64,000 nucleotides of DNA, from assembly GCA_038236995.1 (NCBI GenBank), contig JBBRZE010000007.1, forward strand, positions 30,072 to 94,071. The letters run 5' to 3'. This DNA comes from JAAFHB01 sp038236995. Its GTDB lineage: Bacteria; Bacteroidota; Bacteroidia; Bacteroidales; Prolixibacteraceae. Positions 19,526 through 29,300 of the stretch are shown here, piece after piece (position 1 is the first letter of the stretch; each line of letters starts with the position of its first letter). The position numbers were made by a program, and so were the translations under genes. The notes under the pieces are model-generated. The model had not been told where the DNA came from and made no database searches. It worked only from the letters and a program-made list of their open reading frames with translations.

Positions 19526-20704
19526 ATGAATATAAAATACCAAATGAATAACGAATTAGCGCAATACGCAGGACAATACAAGAATGAACTATTTGAATCG
19601 GTCATCCCTTTTTGGATGAACCATTCCAAAGATTCAGATTTTGGTGGCTATTTAACATGTCTGAACAGACAGGGGAAAGTTTATGATACGGATAAATTTA
19701 TGTGGCTTCAAGGTCGCGAAGTCTGGCTTTTTTCGATGCTTTTCAACAAGGCTGAGAAAAAACAGGAGTGGCTTGAAATGGCTTTGCATGGCGCCAAATT
19801 CATGAAAAAATTCGGAATGGATGCGCTTGGCAACTGGTATTTTTCATTGACCCGCGAAGGAAAACCCCTCGTACAACCTTACAATATTTTTTCCGATTGT
19901 TTTGCGGCCATGGCTTTCAGCGAGCTATACAAAGCAACCGGTGATGAAGAACACAAGCAGATTGCCTTGGCTACTTTTGCAAATATTCAGAAACGACAGG
20001 ATAATCCCAAAGGATTGTATAATAAAGCATTTCCCGGAACACGGCCGTTGAAAAGTTTTGCATTGCCGATGATTCTATGCAACCTTTCATTGATTATGGA
20101 AGATATCCTGGGAACAGAACAGGTCAACAAAACCATTCAACCACTTATCAAAGAAGTGATGGAGGTTTTTTATAACTCGGCATCAGGATTAATACTTGAA
20201 AGCGTTACCCCTGAAGGTGAATTCAGTGATTCATTTGAAGGACGTCTTACCAATCCCGGGCATACCAACGAGTCGATGTGGTTTATGATGGATTTAGGGG
20301 TACGTAACAACGATAAGGCATTAATCGACAAAGCGATTGAAATTCTTCTTCGCTCAACGGAATCTGGCTGGGACAAAAATAAAGGTGGTATTTTCTATTT
20401 TCTTGATATAAAAGGTCATCCAACGCAACAATTGGAGTGGGATCAGAAACTTTGGTGGGTTCATATCGAAACGCTGATTTCGATGGCCAAAGGTTATCGC
20501 CTTACGGGAAATGAGAATTGTAAACGTTGGTTCGAAACCATTCACGAGTACACCTGGAAGCATTTCAAGGATCCTGAATTTCCCGAATGGTACGGTTATC
20601 TTAACCGTGAAGGGAACCCATTGCTTGACTTGAAAGGCGGAAAATGGAAAGGCTGTTTTCATGTCCCCAGAGGTTTGTATGAAATCTGGAAGATTCTTGA
20701 ATAA
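19526..20704 (+). CDS. N-acylglucosamine 2-epimerase-like (AGE/RenBP family)
   Basis: A 392-aa cytoplasmic (alpha/alpha)6-barrel protein. It interconverts N-acylglucosamine and N-acylmannosamine, or acts on another free sugar in this superfamily. The signatures FWMNHSKDSDFGGYLTCLNR, KFMWLQGREVWLFS, His246 in NPGHTNE and His379 in GCFHVPR match the AGE subgroup better than the cellobiose epimerases. A second in-frame start at 19544 is equally plausible. It sits between an oxidoreductase and a GH16 gene in one operon with a sugar transporter. Because no NanA, ManNAc kinase or sialidase gene is visible, a sialic acid role cannot be asserted. Another 2-epimerisation of mannose-type sugars is the alternative. 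Confidence 0.82.
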   Translation: MNIKYQMNNELAQYAGQYKNELFESVIPFWMNHSKDSDFGGYLTCLNRQGKVYDTDKFMWLQGREVWLFSMLFNKAEKKQEWLEMALHGAKFMKKFGMDALGNWYFSLTREGKPLVQPYNIFSDCFAAMAFSELYKATGDEEHKQIALATFANIQKRQDNPKGLYNKAFPGTRPLKSFALPMILCNLSLIMEDILGTEQVNKTIQPLIKEVMEVFYNSASGLILESVTPEGEFSDSFEGRLTNPGHTNESMWFMMDLGVRNNDKALIDKAIEILLRSTESGWDKNKGGIFYFLDIKGHPTQQLEWDQKLWWVHIETLISMAKGYRLTGNENCKRWFETIHEYTWKHFKDPEFPEWYGYLNREGNPLLDLKGGKWKGCFHVPRGLYEIWKILE

Positions 20705-20744
20705 TATTCTTTTCACAAACAGTGTAATCAGTAAAGCTTTAAAT

Positions 20745-21524
20745 ATGAGAAATATATTTGCTGTTCTTTTCCTGTTTTTATTTGCCACTTGCAGTCTTGG
20801 TCAGAAAAAAATGACAAACAATGCCATGTCTCAAAAAAAGATCTCTCTTGATTCGTTAGGTTATCAGCTTATCTGGGAAGATCAGTTTAATGGTTATGAA
20901 CTAGACACAACCAAGTGGAATATTCGGGGTATAGGCCCACGAAGGATTGGTTATAATTCAGCCACTGCAGTAAAGGTCGAAGACGGTTATCTTAAACTAT
21001 ATGCGATGCGAAAAGGCGACAGCATATTGGGTAGTGCAGTCGGAACAGCAAAACATTTTACCCCCAAATACGGATATTTTGAATGTAGGGCTCAGCTTCA
21101 GAAGTCGTCTGGTGTTTGGGGCGCTTTCTGGATACAGTCGTCAAAGGTAGCTCAGGGTGAAGACCCAGCGTTATTCGGAGCGGAAATTGATATTTTCGAG
21201 TTTTTTGAAAATATGGGTAACGATACCATTACGCACGCTATTCACTGGAATTATGGACCGAATATGCATTCAATCGGGCCAAAGAAAAGCTACCTGAAAG
21301 GATTAAGCAAAGGATTTCATACCTATGGTTTAGAATGGACCGATGAAAAATATTCCTTCTACATCGATGGTTACAAATTCCACGAAGAAACACGTGGCGT
21401 CTCGAAAATTGAAGAATATATAATCCTAAGCATGGAACTTCCCGGTGAACTCAGGAGCCTCGTTGAAACTGTTTTCCCCGATGTCTTTATTGTCGATTAT
21501 GTGAAAGTTTACCAAAAAAAATAG
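20745..21524 (+). CDS. GH16 family beta-glucanase/galactanase-like enzyme
   Basis: The start at 20745 (MRNIFAVLFLFLFATCSLGQ) is preferred over an in-frame ATG at 20661: it gives a clean signal peptide and avoids overlap with the epimerase. The 259-aa product has a single GH16 jelly-roll domain (about 40-258). The catalytic motif EIDIFE is intact, with Glu147 as nucleophile, Asp149, and Glu152 as acid/base. The conserved FTPKYGYFECRAQLQKSSGVWGAFW region is split here as FTPKYGYFECRAQ and GVWGAFW. GH16 enzymes are retaining endo-acting hydrolases of beta-1,3/1,4-glucans, agars or related galactans. Which one cannot be told, and its place beside an epimerase is unusual. Confidence 0.85.
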   Translation: MRNIFAVLFLFLFATCSLGQKKMTNNAMSQKKISLDSLGYQLIWEDQFNGYELDTTKWNIRGIGPRRIGYNSATAVKVEDGYLKLYAMRKGDSILGSAVGTAKHFTPKYGYFECRAQLQKSSGVWGAFWIQSSKVAQGEDPALFGAEIDIFEFFENMGNDTITHAIHWNYGPNMHSIGPKKSYLKGLSKGFHTYGLEWTDEKYSFYIDGYKFHEETRGVSKIEEYIILSMELPGELRSLVETVFPDVFIVDYVKVYQKK

Positions 21525-21669
21525 AGCAGAATTATTCCTGCCGATTAAGTTTAATTCAACCAGTCGTTTAACAATCAGTCTGAAGGCGTTATTTGGACCG
21601 GATCCATCGCCTCCGATAAAAAACAAATTTTATTAAGTAATATTGATTATCGTATAAAATTTTACAGAT

Positions 21670-22764
21670 ATGGAAAATCAAAATTCCCGTCGGGATTTTC
21701 TCGCAAAGTCTTCGTTTGTTGGGCTTTCAGCCTTGTCAATGTCACTCATCTCTTTTGGCGGCAATGAGTTGACTCCAGAACCTCTTATCGATTCAACATC
21801 AAAACTGATTCTTCCCAAAGGACAGGGACTGAAAATTACCGGAACCTTTCTTGATGAAATTTCTCACGATATTCCTCATCAGAATTGGGGCGAAAAAGAG
21901 TGGGATAAGGATTTTGCCCATATGAAAGCTATTGGGATTGATACGGTGATCATGATCCGTTCGGGCTACAGGAAATTTATTACCTACCCTTCGGAATACC
22001 TGATCAAAAAGCATGGCTGTTACATGCCATCAATCGATCTGGTTGACTTATACCTGAGATTGGCGGATAAATACAATATGAAATTTTATTTCGGTTTGTA
22101 CGACTCCGGTAAATATTGGGACACTGGCGATTTAAGCTGGGAGGTGGAAGACAATAAATATGTGATTGATGAAATCTGGAAGAACTACGGAAGCAAATAC
22201 AAAAGTTTCCAGGGTTGGTACATTAGCGGTGAAATAAGCCGGAAAACAAAAGGGGCAATTGGTGCTTTTCATGCGATGGGAAAACAATGTAAAGATGTAT
22301 CAGGTGGCTTGCCCACATTTATATCTCCCTGGATTGATGGCAAGAAAGCAGTTGATGCTGCTGGTGGTAACCTTACGAAGGAAAATGCAGTATCGGTGCA
22401 GGAGCACGAGCGTGAGTGGGGCGAGATCTTTGACGGAATCCACGACGTAGTTGATGCTTGTGCATTCCAGGACGGTCATATTGATTACGATGAACTCGAC
22501 GCCTTCTTCACTGTGAATAAAAAGATGGCTGATAAATATGGGATGAAATGCTGGACCAACGCCGAAACATTCGATCGTGATATGCCTATTAAATTTTTCC
22601 CGATCAAATTTGATAAACTCCGGATGAAGCTTGAGGCTGCTTCCAGGGCAGGATATGACAAGGGAATCACTTTCGAATTTTCACACTTCATGAGTCCGCA
22701 ATCTGCTTATCTTCAGGCGGGCCATTTATACGACCGGTACAAAGAATATTTCAACATAAAATAA
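21670..22764 (+). CDS. DUF4434-type putative glycosidase, Tat-exported
   Basis: A 364-aa protein with a twin-arginine signal (NSRRDFLAKS) and a hydrophobic stretch (about 14-31). The remainder (about 55-360) looks like a (beta/alpha)8 barrel of the DUF4434 type: FLDEISHDIPHQNWGEKEW, IGIDTVIMIRSGYRKF and YISGEIS (about 184-190). Glu188 in GEIS and Glu300 in TNAETF are possible catalytic acids by analogy with clan-A hydrolases. No substrate is established for this type as far as I know. Only 8 bp separate it from the MFS transporter gene, so they are co-expressed. Confidence 0.68.
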   Translation: MENQNSRRDFLAKSSFVGLSALSMSLISFGGNELTPEPLIDSTSKLILPKGQGLKITGTFLDEISHDIPHQNWGEKEWDKDFAHMKAIGIDTVIMIRSGYRKFITYPSEYLIKKHGCYMPSIDLVDLYLRLADKYNMKFYFGLYDSGKYWDTGDLSWEVEDNKYVIDEIWKNYGSKYKSFQGWYISGEISRKTKGAIGAFHAMGKQCKDVSGGLPTFISPWIDGKKAVDAAGGNLTKENAVSVQEHEREWGEIFDGIHDVVDACAFQDGHIDYDELDAFFTVNKKMADKYGMKCWTNAETFDRDMPIKFFPIKFDKLRMKLEAASRAGYDKGITFEFSHFMSPQSAYLQAGHLYDRYKEYFNIK

Positions 22765-22772
22765 CTCCTTTC

Positions 22773-24188
22773 ATGACAATTCAAAAAAGTAAGGAAAACC
22801 TGCTGTACGTAATTTTTCTGGCTGCTGTTGCGGCGTTGGGAGGATTCCTGTTCGGCTATGATACCGCTGTTATTTCAGGTACAATCGGCAGCGTTTCTAC
22901 CCAGTTCGGTTTAAATGATGTGAGTACAGGCTGGTATGTTGGTTGCGCGCTCGTTGGTTCTATCATCGGCGTCGCTATAGCTGGAAAACTCAGTGATCAT
23001 TTTGGTCGAAAGGGGGTGCTTTTATTCTCTGCAATACTATTTACAAGTTCCGGAATCGGGTGTATGGTTTCAGGTAGTATCTCGGACCTGGTTTTATACC
23101 GCATTCTTGGAGGAGTTGGAATTGGTGTTGCATCCGTGATTTCTCCCCTCTACATTTCCGAGATTTCAGTATCGCGTTATCGCGGGACCCTGGTGTCGTT
23201 GTACCAGTTAGCCATTACTGTTGGGTTTGTTGGCGCTTACCTTGTCAATTATGCAATCAGCGAATATGCGATTCATATGAGGGAATTGGGAACTATAGGT
23301 GGATTTTGGGGTAAATACATCGTGAACGAAACATGGCGTGGAATGCTTGGTGCAGAAGCGATTCCTGCATTACTGTTCTTCATTATATTGTTTTTCATTC
23401 CTGAAAGTCCCCGGTGGCTGGTTCTAAAATCCAAAGAGGTGGCGGCTATGAAAACGCTGAAACGTATTTATGGCACCGATATTGCCAATGAGCAGGTAGC
23501 TGATTTGAAAAACCTGGTTCAGGCTGAAGAAAAATCTGACTGGAAAATTCTATTTCAGCCGGGATTCCGCATTGCCCTGTTTATTGGTGTAAGCCTGGCT
23601 ATTTTGGGTCAGTTTATGGGGGTAAATGCCGTATTGTATTATGGCCCGTCAATCTTTCAGCAAACCGGATTGTCTGAAGGGGATTCCTTGTTTTATCAGG
23701 TTCTTGTGGGATTGGTAAATTTTGGATCAACCATTATTGCGATGGTTGTGATTGATAAAATTGGTCGTAAGAAGCTGGTTTATTATGGTGTTTCAGGAAT
23801 GATTGTATCGCTTATTCTTATTGGATTTTATTTCACACTGAATAAAGCCTCAAATGTGATTCCCCCTGTTACACTATTGATATTGATCCTAATTTACATT
23901 TTCAGCTGTGCCATCTCGATATGTGTGGTGATTTGGGTACTGCTTTCGGAGATGTATCCTGCACGGGTTCGGGGTTTAGCCATGTCAGCTGCCGGGTTTT
24001 CATTATGGATCGGAACTTTCCTGATCGGTCAGCTTACGCCCTGGTTAATGACAACGCTGTCTCCGGCCGGAGTATTCTGGCTGTTTGGCGTAATGTGCAT
24101 TCCTTACATGTATATAACCTGGAAATTGGTTCCGGAAACGACAGGCAAATCGCTTGAGGATATTGAACGAATGTGGTTGAAAAAATAA
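22773..24188 (+). CDS. Sugar-porter MFS transporter
   Basis: A 471-aa inner-membrane protein with about 12 helices. Sugar-porter signatures are GGFLFGYDTAVISG (about 19-32), KLSDHFGRKG between helices 2 and 3, an R-x-G-T-L-V-S-L-Y-Q segment, PESPRWLV (about 210-217), DKIGRKK and the C-terminal PETTGKSLEDIE. These are proton-coupled or facilitative monosaccharide transporters like XylE. An insertion between helices 5 and 6 (about 165-190) is usual in the Bacteroidota members. It is the last gene of the FAD-oxidoreductase/epimerase operon and probably brings in the monosaccharide that the epimerase or downstream catabolism uses. Confidence 0.9.
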   Translation: MTIQKSKENLLYVIFLAAVAALGGFLFGYDTAVISGTIGSVSTQFGLNDVSTGWYVGCALVGSIIGVAIAGKLSDHFGRKGVLLFSAILFTSSGIGCMVSGSISDLVLYRILGGVGIGVASVISPLYISEISVSRYRGTLVSLYQLAITVGFVGAYLVNYAISEYAIHMRELGTIGGFWGKYIVNETWRGMLGAEAIPALLFFIILFFIPESPRWLVLKSKEVAAMKTLKRIYGTDIANEQVADLKNLVQAEEKSDWKILFQPGFRIALFIGVSLAILGQFMGVNAVLYYGPSIFQQTGLSEGDSLFYQVLVGLVNFGSTIIAMVVIDKIGRKKLVYYGVSGMIVSLILIGFYFTLNKASNVIPPVTLLILILIYIFSCAISICVVIWVLLSEMYPARVRGLAMSAAGFSLWIGTFLIGQLTPWLMTTLSPAGVFWLFGVMCIPYMYITWKLVPETTGKSLEDIERMWLKK

Positions 24189-24405
24189 TCAGTAAATCAA
24201 AAAGTGTGACTAAAATCATCCTTTTTTTCATGATACATCTTTATCTGAAAAATCAGTTGGAAATAGACAATTTGTTGTTATATCGGCGACTTAATTTGTG
24301 AAAATTTCATATTCTTATTTATATTCTGGCTTTTCTTGGTAATATTTTAATTAATATTGTAATTGAGTCAAAAAATCATCTGCTACAAATATCTAACTAA
24401 AAGAA

Positions 24406-25008
24406 ATGAGTAAAGAGGTCAACAATGAATATTGGCTGGTTATCTGGACTCGTTTCAAATCGGGAGATCAGGAGGCCTTTGCTGTATTATACAACCATCA
24501 CATAAATGCGCTTTACAGTTATGGTACAAAGCTTTGTAAGGATATGGATGTTGTTAAGGATGCCTTGCAGGACCTTTTTCTCGAGCTTTTTCTTCACCGC
24601 GATAAAATCAAGATCTCTCCTGAAAATCTGAAGTTTTACCTGTTGCTGGCGCTCAAGCGAAATCTGATCAAAAAATTAAAGGCCGGAAGAATGGTTACCC
24701 ACGAATTTAATGAATCTGTTGATTTTGAGCCTCAATATAGTATTGAATTTCAAATCATAGAGAAGGAAAAGGACGAGGAGATCAACCGTAAAGTATCGGA
24801 TGCCATCCGACAACTTCCTCCAAAACAGAAAGAGGCCATTTATTTGCGTTATAATGAATCACTCGAATACGGGGAAGTTGCCGCTATTTTGGATATTTCA
24901 GTTGAGTCGGTTCGGAAACAAGTTCACAGAGCATTAAAAACGGTTCGTGAAATCATTAGTAACCAATCAGTAACTGTATTATTTTCGTTCACGTTAAAAA
25001 AAAGTTAA
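24406..25008 (+). CDS. ECF-type RNA polymerase sigma factor
   Basis: A 200-aa sigma-70-family protein with region 2 (about 20-95, including DVVKDALQDLFLELF) and region 4 (about 130-185, including LPPKQKEAIYLRYNESLEYG and ISVESVRKQVHRALK). It matches the FecI-like Bacteroidota group that pairs with FecR anti-sigma factors. It directs transcription of the adjacent SusC/SusD genes when released by the anti-sigma factor. The anti-sigma gene follows after 58 bp and the STN-containing SusC after that, the classical trans-envelope signalling order. Confidence 0.93.
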   Translation: MSKEVNNEYWLVIWTRFKSGDQEAFAVLYNHHINALYSYGTKLCKDMDVVKDALQDLFLELFLHRDKIKISPENLKFYLLLALKRNLIKKLKAGRMVTHEFNESVDFEPQYSIEFQIIEKEKDEEINRKVSDAIRQLPPKQKEAIYLRYNESLEYGEVAAILDISVESVRKQVHRALKTVREIISNQSVTVLFSFTLKKS

Positions 25009-25066
25009 AAATTCTGTCCATGTTTTAACCATTCTTTCCCTTTATAGGTGTAACAACTAACGACGA

Positions 25067-26257
25067 ATGGCACACCTGAGCAAATACATCGAAAATATAA
25101 ACTTTATTGCGTGGGTATTTCAACCAAATATCGAATTGGAAGAATGGTGGTCTCAATTCGAGACAGAACATCCGGAAGAAAAAAGGAATATACAGTTAGC
25201 GCGTAAGGTGCTGATGAAGTTCAGAACTACAAATAATGAATTAACGGAATCTGAGAAAATCCTTTTGTTTTCGAAAGTTTTAAAACAAGTAGAAGAAAAA
25301 CAGAATTCGGGAAAAGCAAAGCGGGTGGTTTTTGACTTGATAAAGTATGCTGCAATTGCTTTGTTGTTCTTCTCAATAGGTGCGCTGTTATTTTATAAGC
25401 CCAATCATTTCGATCTTCAAAATTATGCTCAGAAATTCATGGAGCCTATTTCCGGAAGTTCTGCCAAATTAATTCGTGCGAATGGAGAAGATATTACACT
25501 TACCGACGAAAAATCGATCGTTCAATACCAGACAGATGGCAAATTGGTGGTCAACAAAGATACGATAAACGTCGACCAGTCTAAACCTGCCAGGAATTTG
25601 GCAATGAATCAATTAATTATCCCTTATGGTAAAACATCCGAGATCCTGTTACCTGATCGGACCAAAGTGTTTTTAAATGCCGGTAGCAGGTTAATCTATC
25701 CCGAAAATTTTAGTGGTGAAACGCGCGAAGTCTATTTGGTAGGAGAAGGTTTTTTTGAAGTAGAACACGATGTAAACCATCCGTTTATTGTTATGGTAGG
25801 TGATCTTCGCATAAAAGTATTGGGAACACGGTTTAATGTATCGGCCTATCCTGCAGATAATGTGATTGAAACTGTGCTGGCTGAAGGGAAAGTAAGTCTT
25901 GGGCAGAATGATGCCGGTTTTTTTGACAAAGCAACAGATTTAGTACCCAATCAGATGGCATCGTTTGATAAAACTACAAAAATGACGGATGTAAAAACTG
26001 TTGAAACTGATAATTATACATTGTGGACAGCAGGTATTCTTAAATTTGAAAGTACTGATCTGAACCGGATTCTTAAACAGGTTGAACGATTTTATAATGT
26101 TCGTTTCCACATCAGTGATCAATTGCTGGGTGGTCTGCGAATTTCTGGAAAACTTGAACTAAATGAAGACAAAGATGAAATATGCCGCCGCATAGCTTCA
26201 ACAGCAGCAATAAAAATTATTAAAAAGGGAGATGATCTCTATGAGGTTATAAGATAA
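25067..26257 (+). CDS. FecR-family anti-sigma factor
   Basis: A 396-aa inner-membrane protein. The cytoplasmic N-terminus (1-85) would bind the sigma factor. A transmembrane helix lies at about 91-110, then a FecR domain (about 185-290, with GKTSEILLPDRTKVFLNAGS) and a C-terminal DUF4974 domain (about 325-396, with FESTDLNRILKQVERFYN). The periplasmic part should contact the STN domain of the SusC protein encoded next, and release the sigma factor when the transporter is loaded. Length and order are typical; no defects are seen. Confidence 0.93.
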   Translation: MAHLSKYIENINFIAWVFQPNIELEEWWSQFETEHPEEKRNIQLARKVLMKFRTTNNELTESEKILLFSKVLKQVEEKQNSGKAKRVVFDLIKYAAIALLFFSIGALLFYKPNHFDLQNYAQKFMEPISGSSAKLIRANGEDITLTDEKSIVQYQTDGKLVVNKDTINVDQSKPARNLAMNQLIIPYGKTSEILLPDRTKVFLNAGSRLIYPENFSGETREVYLVGEGFFEVEHDVNHPFIVMVGDLRIKVLGTRFNVSAYPADNVIETVLAEGKVSLGQNDAGFFDKATDLVPNQMASFDKTTKMTDVKTVETDNYTLWTAGILKFESTDLNRILKQVERFYNVRFHISDQLLGGLRISGKLELNEDKDEICRRIASTAAIKIIKKGDDLYEVIR

Positions 26258-26263
26258 AAAATC

Positions 26264-26287
26264 GGTGAGTGTTCGAGCACTCACCGG
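26264..26287 (+). terminator. Perfect hairpin between fecR and susC
   Basis: CGGTGAGTG pairs with CACTCACCG around a 6-base loop, seven bases after the FecR stop and 52 bp before the SusC start. It is followed by only a short T run. It is probably an attenuating terminator that lowers read-through from the sigma/anti-sigma genes into susC, with a separate promoter or partial read-through for the transporter. Confidence 0.65.
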
Positions 26288-26339
26288 TTTAGTGAAGTGT
26301 TAAATTAAGTATTAATGTGCCATTTAACGAGTCAAAAAT

Positions 26340-29300
26340 ATGAAAAAAAAACAAGAATTCTTGTTCTCGTTAGGGGATGAGATGCGACTAAGACTAGGAA
26401 AGATGAAACGTACCATACTGTTAACCTTTTTGGTCATTGCTTCTTATGGCAAAAGCTTTTCACAGGTGAGGCTTTCACTTAAATTTAACAAAGCCAATAT
26501 CCATGAGGTATTGGCGAGTATTGAGAAGAAAACCGACTATATTTTTTTGTACAAGGATGATATTTTCTATGGTTCGAAACCAATCTCGGTTGATTTTCAG
26601 AATACAGAATTTGAAGAGGTACTCAAATCAATATGTACACAAACTAACGTCGACTACGAAGTCCGCGACCGTCAGATTATACTTAAAGAAAAAGTGGGTG
26701 TGCCTGTTCTGTTTGAACAGCAACAGCTTTTAAAGAAGGAAGTCGCAGGTAGTGTGACCGATACAAAAGGTCAGCCAATACCAGGCGCAACAATTATGGC
26801 AAAAGGTACCACAATCGGTATCACAACTGATTTTGATGGGAATTTTCAGTTTTCTATTCCTGTTGATGCCAATACCCTGGTTATTTCATTTGTTGGTATG
26901 AAAACACAGGAATTGGATATGTTGGGGAGGACGTTATTCATTGTCACGATGAAAGAGGAAGCATATGCAATTGATGAAGTTGTGGCTGTAGGTTATGGGA
27001 CTCAGCGTAAGATAGATCAGACAGGTGCAACTGACCGTTTGATAAGTGAAAAGATGAACAAAAGCATTGCAACTTCACCTGCAGAAATGATGCAAGGTCG
27101 TATATCAGGTGTAAATATTATACAGAACAATGGCGAACCGGGGTCGGGAATGAGTGTTCGTATCAGAGGTTCGAACTCAATACGCTCAGGTCAGGAACCT
27201 CTCTATGTGATTGATGGTGTTCCGCTTGACAATGCCGACGTCACACCCAATGGAGGTACCGCAGCCGGTATCAATGAAAGCAGCAAAAAAAATCCGATAA
27301 GTTTTCTGAATCCTGAGGATATTGAATCAATTGATATTCTGAAAGATGCATCATCAACCGCTATTTATGGGGCGCGAGGTGCAAATGGTGTTGTTTTGAT
27401 CACAACTAAAAAAGGGAAAAAGGGCATTGGTAAAATTACTTACGATGGTTATACCGGCATCTCACAGATCAGGAGAAAAATGGATATTCTGAGTGCTTCG
27501 CAATTCAGAACCTACAGAAAACCAAATGGATCAGCATTGCTTGATGAGGGTGCCAGCGTTGATTGGCAGGATGAAATCTTCCGAACTGCGGTTATTCAAA
27601 ACCATAACCTCTCATTTGGCGGTGGTACTGATAATTTCACTTATCAATCCTCGTTGGGATACCTGAATCAGGAAGGTATAGTCAATAAAACGGGAGTCGA
27701 AAAATTAAACGGAAAACTTAAAATCTCGCAAAGTTCGTTCAACAACCGGTTAAATATTGTTTCAAGTATCATTGCTTCACATGTTGAGGATTTTAGGGTG
27801 CCAATCTCCGAAACAGGTGGTTTTGAGGGTGATGTTATACTTACCGCACTTAAGTCTAATCCAACCTATCCGATACGAAATGCTGATGGTTCCTATTTCC
27901 AATATTCAAAAGATCAGCGGAATCCGGTTGCAATGATCAATCTGGTTGATGACATCACAAAAACAGATCGTATACTTGCTAATTTTTCAGCCGAAATTGA
28001 AATTATTAAAGACTTAAGATACAAACTCAATATTGGTTTTGACCGCACGAATGCCGAACGCAGGGTCAACCAGGATCAAAAGTTGTCCTATATGGTCAAT
28101 AGGGGTGAGGCAAATATTAATAAAATCACTGCAAATAACCGGTTGGTAGAAAACTACTTCACTTATTCACTGAAAGTCGGTGATCAGCACAATTTAAATT
28201 TTCTGGCTGGTCATGCTTACCAAAATATTCGGGTATCGACCAATGAATTACGTGTCTACGGTTTTGTAGTCAGGGATATCAAATACACCGACAATCTACA
28301 ATATGGTAAATTTTCCGAAGCTGTTGTAAGTTCTTCTGCATATGAAAGAGAACTTCAATCTTTCTTTGGAAGAACTAACTACAGTTATTTAGATAAATAT
28401 TTGTTTACTGTTACAGGTCGTTATGATGGTTCCACAAAATTCGGGAAGAATAAAAAATACGGATTTTTCCCATCAGCGGCGTTTGCCTGGAGAACTTCTG
28501 AAGAGCATTTTATGCAAGACCTGGAAGTTATAAGTGATCTAAAGTTGAGGTTTGGTTACGGCGTGACAGGAAATCAGGAAATTCCAGATAAAATTTCGCT
28601 GCTGGCTGTTGGCACAACTCCTTCTGCAAATGGTTATTTTAACGGAGTACTTACGCCAGGGATTACCTTTTTGAGAACCCCAAATCCTGATCTTCAATGG
28701 GAAACGACTTATCAGTCCAACTTAGGAATTGATTTTGGTTTCTGGAATAACAAGTTAACCGGTACCATAGATATTTTCAATAAACAGACAAAGGATGTAT
28801 TGCTCGAGATTCCTGCTAAAGCTCCGGCTGCAGCCCAAACTCAGTGGCAGAATGTTCCGGATCTTAAGATCATCAACAATGGGCTTGAATTGGGGCTTAA
28901 TGCTCAATTGATTAGAAAAGAAAAATTTGCATGGGAATTAGGTCTCAATTTTGCAACTATCAGAAATGAAGTAAAAAATCTTCCTGTAAAGTTGATTGAA
29001 ACTGGCAATGCCAGTGGTCAGGGATTATCAGGAACACGGGTTCAGATTATTACAAATGGTCAACCGATAGGGACATTTTATGGATTGGTTTACCAGGGTC
29101 TTGATGCCAATGGGATGAGCATTTACAAAAAAGATGCTACCGGAGCACAGGTTAAGGAGTATTTAGGTACTGCGTTACCCCGCTTTACATACAGTCTAAA
29201 TTCCACTTTTGATTTTAATGGATTAGACTTCAGTATGTTCTGGTATGGGACACATGGAAATAAGGTTTACAACAATGCAGCCAATGCATTATTTGTAAAA

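Noticed and set aside
19526..20704. Cellobiose 2-epimerase or sialic acid catabolism gene
   Set aside because: The motifs fit N-acylglucosamine 2-epimerase better, and no NanA, ManNAc kinase or sialidase gene is seen to support a sialic acid pathway.
20661..20744. Longer GH16 start overlapping the epimerase gene
   Set aside because: The extension adds 28 residues that destroy the signal peptide and overlaps the upstream gene; the ATG at 20745 fits better.
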